Translations under genes and position numbers: made by a program
Shown here: piece after piece, positions 52,268 to 59,762 of the stretch
Numbering within the stretch: position 1 is the first letter of the stretch
Layout: each line of letters starts with the position of its first letter
Notes under the pieces: generated by a model
What the model was told of the DNA's origin: nothing
Seen by the model: the letters and a program-made list of their open reading frames with translations, nothing else
Databases searched by the model: none
Source: SAR202 cluster bacterium Io17-Chloro-G6
Lineage (GTDB): Bacteria > Chloroflexota > Dehalococcoidia > UBA3495
Reading direction: 5' to 3'
Length of the DNA: 64,000 bases
Assembly: GCA_002816585.1 (NCBI GenBank)
Contig: MUCT01000033.1
Coordinates: 66,564 to 130,563, forward strand

Positions 52268-52927
52268 TCAATCCACAGATGCCTCTACGGGTGTTGCTGC
52301 TCTCGTCGAAGCTCCAGTATGCCGACGGACGACATTCTTGATGTCCGCAACGAAGATGCTGGAGATTCGCAAGGCGAATTCCAATACGATCAAGAAAACA
52401 AGGTAATACAGGATCGATTCCCGATTGTCACTCGCTTGCCCGAGAACTTCAAACGACTCCGACGTTTGGAAGAACGACACGTTGACGATAAATATACCTA
52501 GCACAGCAAAGGGGAGAATCTTGGCCAGGTCCCTCGACAGATCCTCAGTCACGTAAGCGCTGACTCTTATAGTTCCCACGACTGCCAAAGCTACCAACAA
52601 AATGTCGGAGAACGGCCGGTCCGGCGCCAGGAATGACAACAGTACCGTGAACGTAGCGAACCAAAAAAACGCCACCAACGGGAATACGAATAGGTATTGC
52701 GCCATGTAGAAGGCGGTATGCAAGACAACGCGGACCGCGGGGTGCTTCGATCCTTCAAGCCTCGAAACATCAAATTCAAAGATGTCCTTGGAGGCCAGGA
52801 ACCTATAGAACTTGAACACGAACAGTGTGTAGATTGACATCCCTATGATATAAAGGCCCACAGGTTCAAGAAGACTATATGCTTTGTCTATATCCAAACC
52901 ATTGGGGAAAAGATCATAAATCTCCAT
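52268..52927 (-). CDS. Membrane protein of unknown function (four helices)
   Basis: 219 residues. Predicted membrane helices are near 22-40, 71-97, 105-125 and 137-157, with the C-terminal third of residues containing one more hydrophobic stretch (ILYYLVFLIVLEFAL near 183). The start MEIYDLFPNGLDIDKAY and end RRHTGASTRAATPVEASVD are hydrophilic. I recognise no family. Base composition is noticeably more AT-rich than neighbours, which suggests horizontal acquisition. AGGAGA lies six bases before the ATG. Flanking spacers have palindromes. It has no partner on the same strand nearby. Confidence 0.75.
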   Translation of the reverse strand: MEIYDLFPNGLDIDKAYSLLEPVGLYIIGMSIYTLFVFKFYRFLASKDIFEFDVSRLEGSKHPAVRVVLHTAFYMAQYLFVFPLVAFFWFATFTVLLSFLAPDRPFSDILLVALAVVGTIRVSAYVTEDLSRDLAKILPFAVLGIFIVNVSFFQTSESFEVLGQASDNRESILYYLVFLIVLEFALRISSIFVADIKNVVRRHTGASTRAATPVEASVD

Positions 52928-53044
52928 TGCCGATCTCCTGTTGCATGCTGATCAGTGGTAAGCAACTTTAGCCACGCCTGTATTTTTGACGGACTTGCGC
53001 AATATAAGCAAACCGCTTGTCAAAGCTCTTTTTTGAACGAGTTT

Positions 53045-53074
53045 AGGGGCGTCCCGATTAATCGGGACGCCCCT
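53045..53074. repeat. Perfect 30-base palindrome
   Basis: AGGGGCGTCCCGATT and AATCGGGACGCCCCT are exact reverse complements with no loop. Such AGGGGCGTCCC/GGGACGCCCCT elements occur as dispersed repeats. It lies between the membrane protein start and the CMD gene. Confidence 0.85.
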
Positions 53075-53097
53075 ACTGCTATCAGGCCTAGCTTTAT

Positions 53098-53122
53098 GCC
53101 GCTACCTTGAGCAGGTAGCGGC
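53098..53122. repeat. Intergenic hairpin after the CMD gene
   Basis: GCCGCTACCT-TGAGC-AGGTAGCGGC is a perfect 10-base stem. There is no T-run on minus, so termination of the CMD gene is uncertain. Confidence 0.6.
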
Positions 53123-53132
53123 TCCTTGCGGA

Positions 53133-53681
53133 TTAGTCAGGAATCTCCGCTACCATGCCCTCGCCTAACTCAACATCCAAGGTGCACAGCACTTGTGCCA
53201 CCAAAAGATAGTGACCGACCAGCACGGCCAGGTGCAGAGTGTCCTGTTCGCCGAAGCGGTCCACTAGGGCCTTGTAGGTGGTCTCTTTGACCTTGTGGTC
53301 GCGGAGGAGTTCGTGCACGTAGCTAACCAACAGGGCCTCATCGCCTTCAAGACCGGCGGGTGCTGTGCCATTGGCGACGGCCTTGATGGTCTCGTCAGAG
53401 ACGCCGGCCGCGCGGGCCAACCTGGCGTGGGCCGAGAATTCGTACTGAGAATTCATCTCCTTGGCGGTAGCGATAATTACGGTCTCTTTTAGGGACTCGG
53501 GAATGCCAAAGTCGAAGCGGACAAACGCCCCCGTGTCGGCCACGCGTGCGGCCAGCTTAGGGCTATGGAGCAGTACTCCGTAGGGCCCGCGGATGCTGCC
53601 TCGGGTGCCAACAATGGAGTCGAAGTATTCGTGGTCTTCAGGCTTTAGTTGGTCACGGGTTACGGCGGGTAGTCTAGCCAT
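53133..53681 (-). CDS. Carboxymuconolactone decarboxylase family protein (second copy)
   Basis: 182 residues from ATG 53681, with AGGAGAA seven bases upstream; a longer reading to 53780 has no family support. The conserved core is ETVIIATAKEMNSQYEFSAHARLAR near residues 74-95, which keeps a Glu and His but has no Cys, so AhpD-type peroxidase activity is excluded. The rest is helical (YVHELLRDHKVKETTYKALVDRFG). Same length class as the protein at 9215. The product probably acts in degradation of a carboxylated ring or chain. The SMP-30-like gene lies upstream on the same strand, 100 bases away, with a hairpin between. Confidence 0.85.
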   Translation of the reverse strand: MARLPAVTRDQLKPEDHEYFDSIVGTRGSIRGPYGVLLHSPKLAARVADTGAFVRFDFGIPESLKETVIIATAKEMNSQYEFSAHARLARAAGVSDETIKAVANGTAPAGLEGDEALLVSYVHELLRDHKVKETTYKALVDRFGEQDTLHLAVLVGHYLLVAQVLCTLDVELGEGMVAEIPD

Positions 53682-53742
53682 TTGGGTTTCTCCTGTGATG
53701 TTCTGATTGTTGATCGGAGGCGCAGGGGCGCCCCCGTCCCAA

Positions 53743-53776
53743 CCCTCCCTCCTTCCGCAGAAGGACGGAGGAAGGG
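53743..53776. repeat. Imperfect CCCTCCCTCC/GGAGGAAGGG hairpin
   Basis: CCCTCCCTCCTTCCG faces GGACGGAGGAAGGG over a short loop, with a few mismatches. It resembles the C-rich palindromes at 45867 and 51390 and lies between the SMP-30 and CMD genes. Confidence 0.5.
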
Positions 53777-53780
53777 ACAA

Positions 53781-54692
53781 TTAGCCTCTCTTTATGGCGG
53801 GTACTGGGTTTCCGGCGATGTTGACTTTCACGGAGCCAAGGTGATTGCGGCTGGTGAAGTAGAGGGTCTTCCAGTCGTCGCCGCCGAAAGCCAGGTTGGT
53901 GGTGGCGGGTGCGCCGTGGTTGATCATGCCCAACCTCTTTCCAGAAGGGTCCAGTATGTGCAGTCCACCAGAGCCGCCGGTGTAGATATTGCCCTCTACG
54001 TCCACCTTCATGCCATCGGGCACGCCGGGCTCGCTGCCGGTTAGGTCGATTATCACCTTATCGCTCTGCTTGGCCAGAGTGCCGTTGGGCATGACCTCGA
54101 AGGAACGGATGTGGCCCTTTCGAGAGTCATTGATATAGAGGATGCTCTCGTCAGGGGAGAACATCAGGCCGTTGGGAACGATGAAATCGGCGACCAGTAA
54201 GCTGATGGAACCCAGGTCCGGAGAGACCATGTAGACGCCGGAGAAGGTCAGGTCATACTGCTCCGGCGGCAGCGGACTGGTCCAGGGGTCAGTGAAATAG
54301 ATGCTGCCGTCCGACTTGACGACCACGTCGTTGGGCCGGTTGAGGCGGCGGCCTTGGAAGCTGCTGGCGATGACCGTGACGCTGCCGTCGGCTTCCTGGC
54401 GGGCGACTCGCCGGCTATCGTGTTCCGCGGACACCAAGCGTCCCTGCCGGTCGCGGGTCAGGCCGTTGGCCCGGTTGGTGGGCTCCTGGAAAACGGTGGT
54501 GTCTCCACCTGGAGTGTGTTTCATCCGCCGATTGTTATGGATGTCGCTGAACAGCAGGTATCCGCCCTCTTTCCACCAGACCGGTCCTTCGGCTGGGCCT
54601 TGATCTCCGCCGAAGCCATCGGCCAGGTGTAGTATGGGCTCGTCTGTGGAGATGATCTTGGACAGTTCCGGGGCAATTTGCTCTATGGGCAT
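53781..54692 (-). CDS. SMP-30/gluconolactonase/LRE family protein
   Basis: 303 residues from ATG 54692, with GAGGAGGGG upstream; a longer frame to 54770 lacks support. The beta-propeller strands are recognisable: EGPVWWKEGGYLLFSDI, NRPNDVVVKSDGSIYFTDP, FIVPNGLMFSPDESILYINDS, GVPDGMKVDVEGNIYTG. The Glu, Asn and Asp of these motifs form the metal site of lactonases. It would hydrolyse a sugar or other lactone. Its neighbour downstream is a CMD-family protein, so the two could act in sequence on a lactone. Exact substrate unknown. Confidence 0.9.
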   Translation of the reverse strand: MPIEQIAPELSKIISTDEPILHLADGFGGDQGPAEGPVWWKEGGYLLFSDIHNNRRMKHTPGGDTTVFQEPTNRANGLTRDRQGRLVSAEHDSRRVARQEADGSVTVIASSFQGRRLNRPNDVVVKSDGSIYFTDPWTSPLPPEQYDLTFSGVYMVSPDLGSISLLVADFIVPNGLMFSPDESILYINDSRKGHIRSFEVMPNGTLAKQSDKVIIDLTGSEPGVPDGMKVDVEGNIYTGGSGGLHILDPSGKRLGMINHGAPATTNLAFGGDDWKTLYFTSRNHLGSVKVNIAGNPVPAIKRG

Positions 54693-54897
54693 GGTGTCCC
54701 CTCCTCTTGATCGGATCTTTGCCGGTTGGGGGTCTGAAATTACTGGGGCATTATAATACGAAACCCGCACGTGCGGGCCAGGCCTGGGCCGGCGGTGTTC
54801 CGGTCCGCTTGACTAGGCTCGGCTGGGAGGCTATTCTCCCCCTAATCTGGCGGAGGCCGGAATGATTCCGCATTCGAAATAGCCAAGGAGGCGCACC

Positions 54898-55254
54898 ATG
54901 GCCCTGAAACTGAACCACCTTCATCTTAAGACTCCCGACCCTCAGAAAACCGCACAGTTCTACATCGACACCCTGGGCGCGACCAAGGTCGCTGATGTCG
55001 GCGAAAGTGGGGTGCGGCTGGACCTCCACGGTCTGACCTTGAATGTGACCAAGCATATCGAGACCCAGACCAGGGACCAGAAATACGGGATGGAGCACAT
55101 CGCCATCGACGCCGACGACATTCAGGGAGTGATTGACAGCCTAAAGGCGAACGGCGCCAAGATCTTGGAGGAGGCCACGGTCTCAGGAGGCCGGCGTGTG
55201 GTCTTCTTTGAGGGTCCCGACGGCGTGCAACTTGAGTTCATCGAAAACAAATAA
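54898..55254 (+). CDS. VOC family protein, single domain
   Basis: 118 residues. The VOC beta-alpha-beta-beta-beta halves are seen: LNHLHLKTPDPQKTAQFYIDTLG and YGMEHIAIDADDIQGVIDSLKANG, with the metal ligands His in NHLHL, His in EHIAID and Glu in QLEFIE. Glyoxalase, dioxygenase and fosfomycin-resistance activities occur in this fold. AAGGAGG lies seven bases before the ATG. The NIPSNAP gene starts 39 bases downstream and the class V aminotransferase follows, so the three may form an operon. No substrate can be named. Confidence 0.88.
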   Translation: MALKLNHLHLKTPDPQKTAQFYIDTLGATKVADVGESGVRLDLHGLTLNVTKHIETQTRDQKYGMEHIAIDADDIQGVIDSLKANGAKILEEATVSGGRRVVFFEGPDGVQLEFIENK

Positions 55255-55293
55255 TGGGTCGAACTGGTAAATTGCACCGGTAGGAGAAACAGC

Positions 55294-55947
55294 ATGATCT
55301 ACGAATCCAGAATCTATAAGGCTGTGCCCGGCAAGCTGCCTGCGATAAACGCCCGCTTCGCCAACCATACCATCGGCTTCTTCGAGGAGTTCAACATCGG
55401 CATCGTTGGCTTCTGGAACGATGAGATTGGGGCCAGCAACCAGTTGACCTACATCCTCAACTTCGACAGCATGGCTGACCGGGAAAACAAGTGGAAAGCC
55501 TTTGGCGCCCACAAGCCCTGGCAGGAAGTGCGCGCCGAGACCGAGGCTGACGGGCCTCTGGTATCACAAGTGATCAACTCTTTTATGAGCTTGACTCCAT
55601 ACTCTCCTCAGCCGTCGTTCAAGACGACTCTGCAGGAGAAACGGGTCTATGAAGCCATGCCCGGCAAACTGCCCGACCTGCACAACCGGTTCTCCAATCA
55701 CACCATGGGCCTGTTCGAAAAACATGGCATTGAAAACGTGGCCTACTGGACCGAAGATGTGGGAACAAGCAACCGGCTGGTATACATGGTGGGCTACCCC
55801 GACTTGGGCGCCAGAGAAAAGGGCTGGGCCGCCTTTGGCTCGGACCCGGAGTGGCAAAAAGCCAGGGCCGCCTCCGAAGAGAACGGGCCGTTGGTGCGGG
55901 TCTCCAAGCATTCCATATTGCGCCTTACCGACTATTCGCCCAGGTAA
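55294..55947 (+). CDS. NIPSNAP family protein, two domains
   Basis: 217 residues. The N-terminal unit (YESRIYKAVPGKLPAINARFANHT, GFWNDEIGASNQLTYILNFDS) is repeated in the second half (KRVYEAMPGKLPDLHNRFSNHT, AYWTEDVGTSNRLVYMVGYPD). The two ferredoxin-like domains form a barrel, as in NIPSNAP proteins. These are small, often in catabolic clusters of SAR202-like bacteria, and their function is unclear. TAGGAG is eight bases before the ATG. It lies between a VOC gene and a class V aminotransferase. Confidence 0.9.
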   Translation: MIYESRIYKAVPGKLPAINARFANHTIGFFEEFNIGIVGFWNDEIGASNQLTYILNFDSMADRENKWKAFGAHKPWQEVRAETEADGPLVSQVINSFMSLTPYSPQPSFKTTLQEKRVYEAMPGKLPDLHNRFSNHTMGLFEKHGIENVAYWTEDVGTSNRLVYMVGYPDLGAREKGWAAFGSDPEWQKARAASEENGPLVRVSKHSILRLTDYSPR

Positions 55948-56058
55948 AAACCAACTGCTAAGTAAGTTGTCGTACATCGGCCTGGACCTGATTTGGTCCG
56001 GGCCGATGTGAATTTTGGGAACCGGCTTTGGCAAATCCGTCACCGAGGGTTAAATGAC

Positions 56059-57219
56059 GTGGACGTAGAAGAAATAAGAAGGCAGATACCCGTTTTGGCA
56101 CACACGGCCTATATGAACACTGGCTGGTCGGGCCCGCCGCCGCGACGGGTAGCCCAGGCGATGAAGGACCGGATCGACCTGGAACTGGAACAGGGCCCGA
56201 TCATGCCCGACGTCCTCGAAGCCGGCAGGGAGATTCAGGCCCAAGCTCGAGCGGCGGCGGCCGGAGTCTTCAATGCAACGGTGGATGAGGTGTTGGTGAC
56301 CCGCAATACCACGGAGGGCCTCAACATAGTCCTCAGCGGGTTGGACTGGAATCAGGGTGACGAGATCATAATCTGCGACATGGAACATGGGTCAGTGATT
56401 GCGCCGGCACAACTCATCGCGCAGCGCTACGCATTGGCAATCAAAGTGGTCGACCTGGAGGTCGACGATCCAAGCGAAGCGATCTTGACCAAGATTGAAG
56501 CGGCGTTCACCCCCAAGACCCGCATGGTTTTCATCAGCCACATCTTGTACGCAACCGGCCGGCGCATGCCCGCTGAGGAGATCAGCCGACTGACCAAGGA
56601 CCGGGGAATCCTGCTCATGCTGGACGGGGCCCAGACCGGAGGTCATATCGAACTTGACATGGCCAGGTCCGGGTTCGATTTTTACTCGATCCCCGGCCAA
56701 AAATGGTTGTTGGGCTACGAGGGCTCCGGGGCGCTGTTCATCCGCCGTGAACACCTGGAGCGCATCCATCCGGCCCACACCGGGGGACGCGGTATCGCCC
56801 GCCCCGCTGATGCCCACAATTTCCAGCCTGTGGCCGATGCCATGGAAAAATTCATGGGTGGCTCCGTCAGTGTGCCGGTGCAGGCGGCTTTCCTGGAAGC
56901 GGCCAAGTTCATCGAAGAAGTCGGTATCCAAAATATCGAACAGCGGAACCTTGACCTCGCCGACTCAGCGAAGGCCAAGCTGTCCGAGATTCCGGGAGTA
57001 ACAATCACCTCGCCAACCGAGCGTAGGGATTCATCGGGATTGGTCAGTTTTGCTGTTGCCGGTCAAGAACCAGTCTCGGTGGTCGAACGACTATGGGCGA
57101 ATCACCGGCTGGTAGTGCGTCAAGTGGGTTACCCGGCAGCCACGCGCGCTTCCATCCATTTCTTCAACACTGAACAGGAGATCGAACTTCTGGCGGGCGG
57201 CGTCCGCGAACTGGCCTAA
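56059..57219 (+). CDS. Class V PLP-dependent aminotransferase
   Basis: 386 residues from GTG 56059, where GAGG is about ten bases upstream; a TTG at 55993 would add 22 residues unlike the family. VEEIRRQIPVLAHTAYMNTG is a typical start. The cofactor Asp is in LMLDGAQTGGHIELD near 197 and the PLP Lys in SIPGQKWLLGYEGSG near 219. Isopenicillin-N epimerase-like and cysteine desulfurase-like enzymes share this pattern. The substrate is unknown. It follows the NIPSNAP gene by 111 bases. Confidence 0.92.
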   Translation: MDVEEIRRQIPVLAHTAYMNTGWSGPPPRRVAQAMKDRIDLELEQGPIMPDVLEAGREIQAQARAAAAGVFNATVDEVLVTRNTTEGLNIVLSGLDWNQGDEIIICDMEHGSVIAPAQLIAQRYALAIKVVDLEVDDPSEAILTKIEAAFTPKTRMVFISHILYATGRRMPAEEISRLTKDRGILLMLDGAQTGGHIELDMARSGFDFYSIPGQKWLLGYEGSGALFIRREHLERIHPAHTGGRGIARPADAHNFQPVADAMEKFMGGSVSVPVQAAFLEAAKFIEEVGIQNIEQRNLDLADSAKAKLSEIPGVTITSPTERRDSSGLVSFAVAGQEPVSVVERLWANHRLVVRQVGYPAATRASIHFFNTEQEIELLAGGVRELA

Positions 57220-57238
57220 ATCACACCTCCGAATTCAC

Positions 57239-57267
57239 GACGCCAGAGCAGCCAACCCTCTGGCGTC
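57239..57267 (+). terminator. Terminator-like hairpin after the aminotransferase
   Basis: GACGCCAGAG (57239-57248) and CTCTGGCGTC (57258-57267) pair exactly around a nine-base loop, 20 bases after the stop. It is not followed by a T-run, so it is a weak call. The rest of the gap to 57481 is AT-richer and has no gene. Confidence 0.55.
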
Positions 57268-57481
57268 AATCTCCTGGTCCTCTAAAATATTATCGCTGCC
57301 GCTTTCCGTCATATCTCTTCCCAATTCATTTTTTTATTCAATTCAAGCCTGCGGCAGCCCCTAACCCGGATGTGCCGCCTACGCTGGCCGTATGGGCCGT
57401 TTACGGGGTACATATGGCCCTGTTAGGGAATTGGATAATAGGAGAACATGTCCTTGGAAAACCTGGGAGGAGGTATCCAAG

Positions 57482-58393
57482 ATGTACGAGAAGATTCTCG
57501 TTCCCTTAGATGGGTCCAAGACCGCCGAAACGATCTTGCCCAGCGTAATTAGGCTGGCCCGCGATTCCGAGTCCAAGGTGGTCCTGTTCACCGTGGAATT
57601 GCCTGCTCCAAGCGCTGACAGAGCGGGTTCATCCACTGGCGATATGGGCAACCGTCTGGCCACTCTGGCGAAGCCGGACGTGCAGATGAAGGCGTACCTT
57701 GATAGCTCGGCCAACATGCTGGCGGAAGAGGGCGTGAAGGCAACCAGCGTTATGACCACCGGAAATGCCGCAGAGGAGATACTGGCCTATGCGGACCAAT
57801 TCGGATGCGATCTGATTGCCATGTCCACCCGCGGCCATTCGGCGTTGCGCCGGGGGCTGATGGGTAGCGTCACCGACGCTGTGGTGCGGGGATCCAAGGT
57901 GCCGGTGCTGGCGGCCGGACCCAAGAGTGTCAAGGGTAAGGACCTGGACGGCACTATCCGAAGCGTGGCCGTGCCGCTGGACGGCTCGGAGATGGCGGAG
58001 ACCATCCTGCCACACGTGGAAAAGTTGGCCAAGCTGCTGTCCCTGGAAGTCGTCTTGCTGCGAGTCGTCCGGATGATCCCTTGGGCTTACGGAGCCCACG
58101 AGGGGATTCCTAACGACACCGTCGACATCGAGCAGTCCATGGAGGACGACGCCAAGGAATACTTGAACGCCGTCGAGGCAAGAATCACGGCCCAAGGCAT
58201 CAAATGCCGTACTGTAGTGATGCATGGGGCGCCTTGGGACAAGATCGTATCTTTCGCCGGGAATACCAACGGCATGATGGTGGCCATCTCGACCCATGGC
58301 CGGACCGGAATCCCGCGATTGGTATTGGGCAGCGTGGCCGACATGGTCATCAGGTCATTGGAGACGCCGGCTCTTGTGATCCGGCCTCCCTAA
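57482..58393 (+). CDS. Universal stress protein, two UspA domains
   Basis: 303 residues. From ATG 57482 the first UspA domain (about 1-150) has YEKILVPLDGSKTAE and the ATP-loop STRGHSALRRGLMGSV. The second (about 160-303) has VAVPLDGSEMAE and STHGRTGIPRLVLGSV. Both GxxG...G(S/T) loops are intact, so nucleotide binding is expected. Tandem Usp proteins respond to starvation or redox stress. AGGAGG lies upstream at a usable distance. The gene is monocistronic. Confidence 0.95.
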   Translation: MYEKILVPLDGSKTAETILPSVIRLARDSESKVVLFTVELPAPSADRAGSSTGDMGNRLATLAKPDVQMKAYLDSSANMLAEEGVKATSVMTTGNAAEEILAYADQFGCDLIAMSTRGHSALRRGLMGSVTDAVVRGSKVPVLAAGPKSVKGKDLDGTIRSVAVPLDGSEMAETILPHVEKLAKLLSLEVVLLRVVRMIPWAYGAHEGIPNDTVDIEQSMEDDAKEYLNAVEARITAQGIKCRTVVMHGAPWDKIVSFAGNTNGMMVAISTHGRTGIPRLVLGSVADMVIRSLETPALVIRPP

Positions 58394-58712
58394 TTCCCGG
58401 AGCCGGAGCAGGTGTTGGAAGGCTAAGTGACAAACGGCCCCCGCCTTGGTGACCATTGGCCCTGACCCGCTTGGGTCACCGGCGTTAAAGTCGTTGATCA
58501 TCCAAAAGGAATTTGGGTTGGCACGTCGATACGCGATTTCCATGATTTTGGATGCGGCGCGCCGTCAAGGCGCTGTTTCTGCACCGTCTTTCCTCCCAAG
58601 GGCGGGTTGCGGACGGGCGCCCCAGATCAGAGGCCTCACCGTCTGCGGTTTTGGTGAGGCCTCTCCTCATTTGTCTCAGGCCCCGATGTCTCAGGCCCCG
58701 GATGTTTACCGC
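58394..58712. other. Convergent intergenic region with hairpin and a 15-base tandem repeat
   Basis: 319 bases. Its right half has AGAGGCCTCACC (58629-58640) and GGTGAGGCCTCT (58653-58664), a perfect 12-base stem, and a 15-base tandem duplication GTCTCAGGCCCCG(A/G)x at 58673-58702. No real gene was seen; open frames here lack coding character. Confidence 0.5.
58629..58664. terminator. Terminator-like hairpin between USP and deacetylase genes
   Basis: AGAGGCCTCACC and GGTGAGGCCTCT are perfect arms around a 12-base loop. It is followed by CTCATTTG, not a strong T-run. It is a likely transcription barrier between the convergent genes. Confidence 0.55.
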
Positions 58713-59609
58713 CTAAAGACTGCCCGGTGGATAGTGTTCCAACCACCATCGGGCAATCTCGTCGCGGCGGGCGAACCAAACGTTGGAAAAGTTCTTGGTA
58801 TAGCGTAAGAACCGCTCAACGGCACGTGAGCGGGCGGGACGCCCGGCGATGCGGCAGTGCAATCCCACCGACATCATCTTGGGGTGGTCTGCTCCCTCTT
58901 CATACAAACAATCAAACGCCTCTTTAAGGTATTCGTAGAAGCCGCTGATGCTGACCAGACCGCCACGCCAAAACCGGGCGTCGTTGGTCTCCATGCTGTA
59001 GGGTACAACCAACCAGGGTTTGCCCCTTGTCTCTACGTAGTAGGGCAGGTCGTCGTTCAAGCCCGCGCTGTCGTAGATGAACCCGCCTTCACCGGCCACC
59101 AAGTCTCTGGTGTTTAGGCTGGGGCCGTAGCGGGTGAACCAACCCACCGGGCGTTCCCCGGTGGTTAGCTCCAAAGAAGCCACGGTCTTGGCGATAGCCT
59201 CCCTTTCTGCGACGATGTCTTTCAGGTGATATTCCTCCCACCGGTACCCGTGGCCGCAGACTTCGTGACCTTGGGCGGTAATCTCCCGAGCTACCTCCGG
59301 ATTGCGCTCCAAGGCCAGGGCGCAGGAGAAGAAGGTGGACTTGACTCCATGACGCTGGAACATGTCCATCAACCGCCAGACGCCCACCCGGCTGCCGTAT
59401 TCGAAGAATGACTCATTGTTCAGGTCGCGGTCTTGGGCCGGAACGGGAGACGGCACTTCCCCGTTGGTCTCGTGATGGTTGTCACCGTCCATTAACGAGT
59501 ACTCCGAGCCCTCTTCGTAGTTGACCACCAAAGACACCGCGATGCGGGCGCCGCCGGGCCACTCTATCCGCGGAATATTCTTCCCGTAACCGATCAGGTC
59601 TCGCTGCAT
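58713..59609 (-). CDS. Polysaccharide deacetylase family protein, allantoinase PuuE-like
   Basis: 298 residues from ATG 59609, with GGGAGAG six bases upstream. A longer start at 59681 would add 24 residues without homology. MQRDLIGYGKNIPRIEWPGGARIAVSLVVNYEEGSE matches PuuE openings. The fold has the CE4-like sequence with STFFSCALALERNP near 94, HEVCGHGYRWEEY near 117, and a C-terminal SVGLHCRIAGRPARS. PuuE-type allantoinases hydrolyse allantoin or related cyclic amides; other members act on N-acetyl groups. No other purine-catabolic gene is adjacent, so the substrate is uncertain. Confidence 0.87.
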   Translation of the reverse strand: MQRDLIGYGKNIPRIEWPGGARIAVSLVVNYEEGSEYSLMDGDNHHETNGEVPSPVPAQDRDLNNESFFEYGSRVGVWRLMDMFQRHGVKSTFFSCALALERNPEVAREITAQGHEVCGHGYRWEEYHLKDIVAEREAIAKTVASLELTTGERPVGWFTRYGPSLNTRDLVAGEGGFIYDSAGLNDDLPYYVETRGKPWLVVPYSMETNDARFWRGGLVSISGFYEYLKEAFDCLYEEGADHPKMMSVGLHCRIAGRPARSRAVERFLRYTKNFSNVWFARRDEIARWWLEHYPPGSL

Positions 59610-59762
59610 TGGAAACTCTCCCGTGCCTGCGTGGTCAATATCCGTCATTGATGCCAGCATGTGGGTTTTGGCATGGGCCATTATAGCTCGGCTCTCAGCC
59701 GGTTCTCATGCTAAAATCGGTCACGCCTCAGACCTATTCTCCTTTTCTCCTTAAGGTACTTT

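Noticed and set aside
57239..57481. Gap before the USP gene as an RNA gene
   Set aside because: It has a hairpin and an AT-rich tract but no known RNA pattern.
58446..58808. 120-codon frame on plus between USP and deacetylase genes
   Set aside because: It overlaps the deacetylase 3' end in antisense, includes the tandem repeat and hairpin, and shows no recognisable domain.
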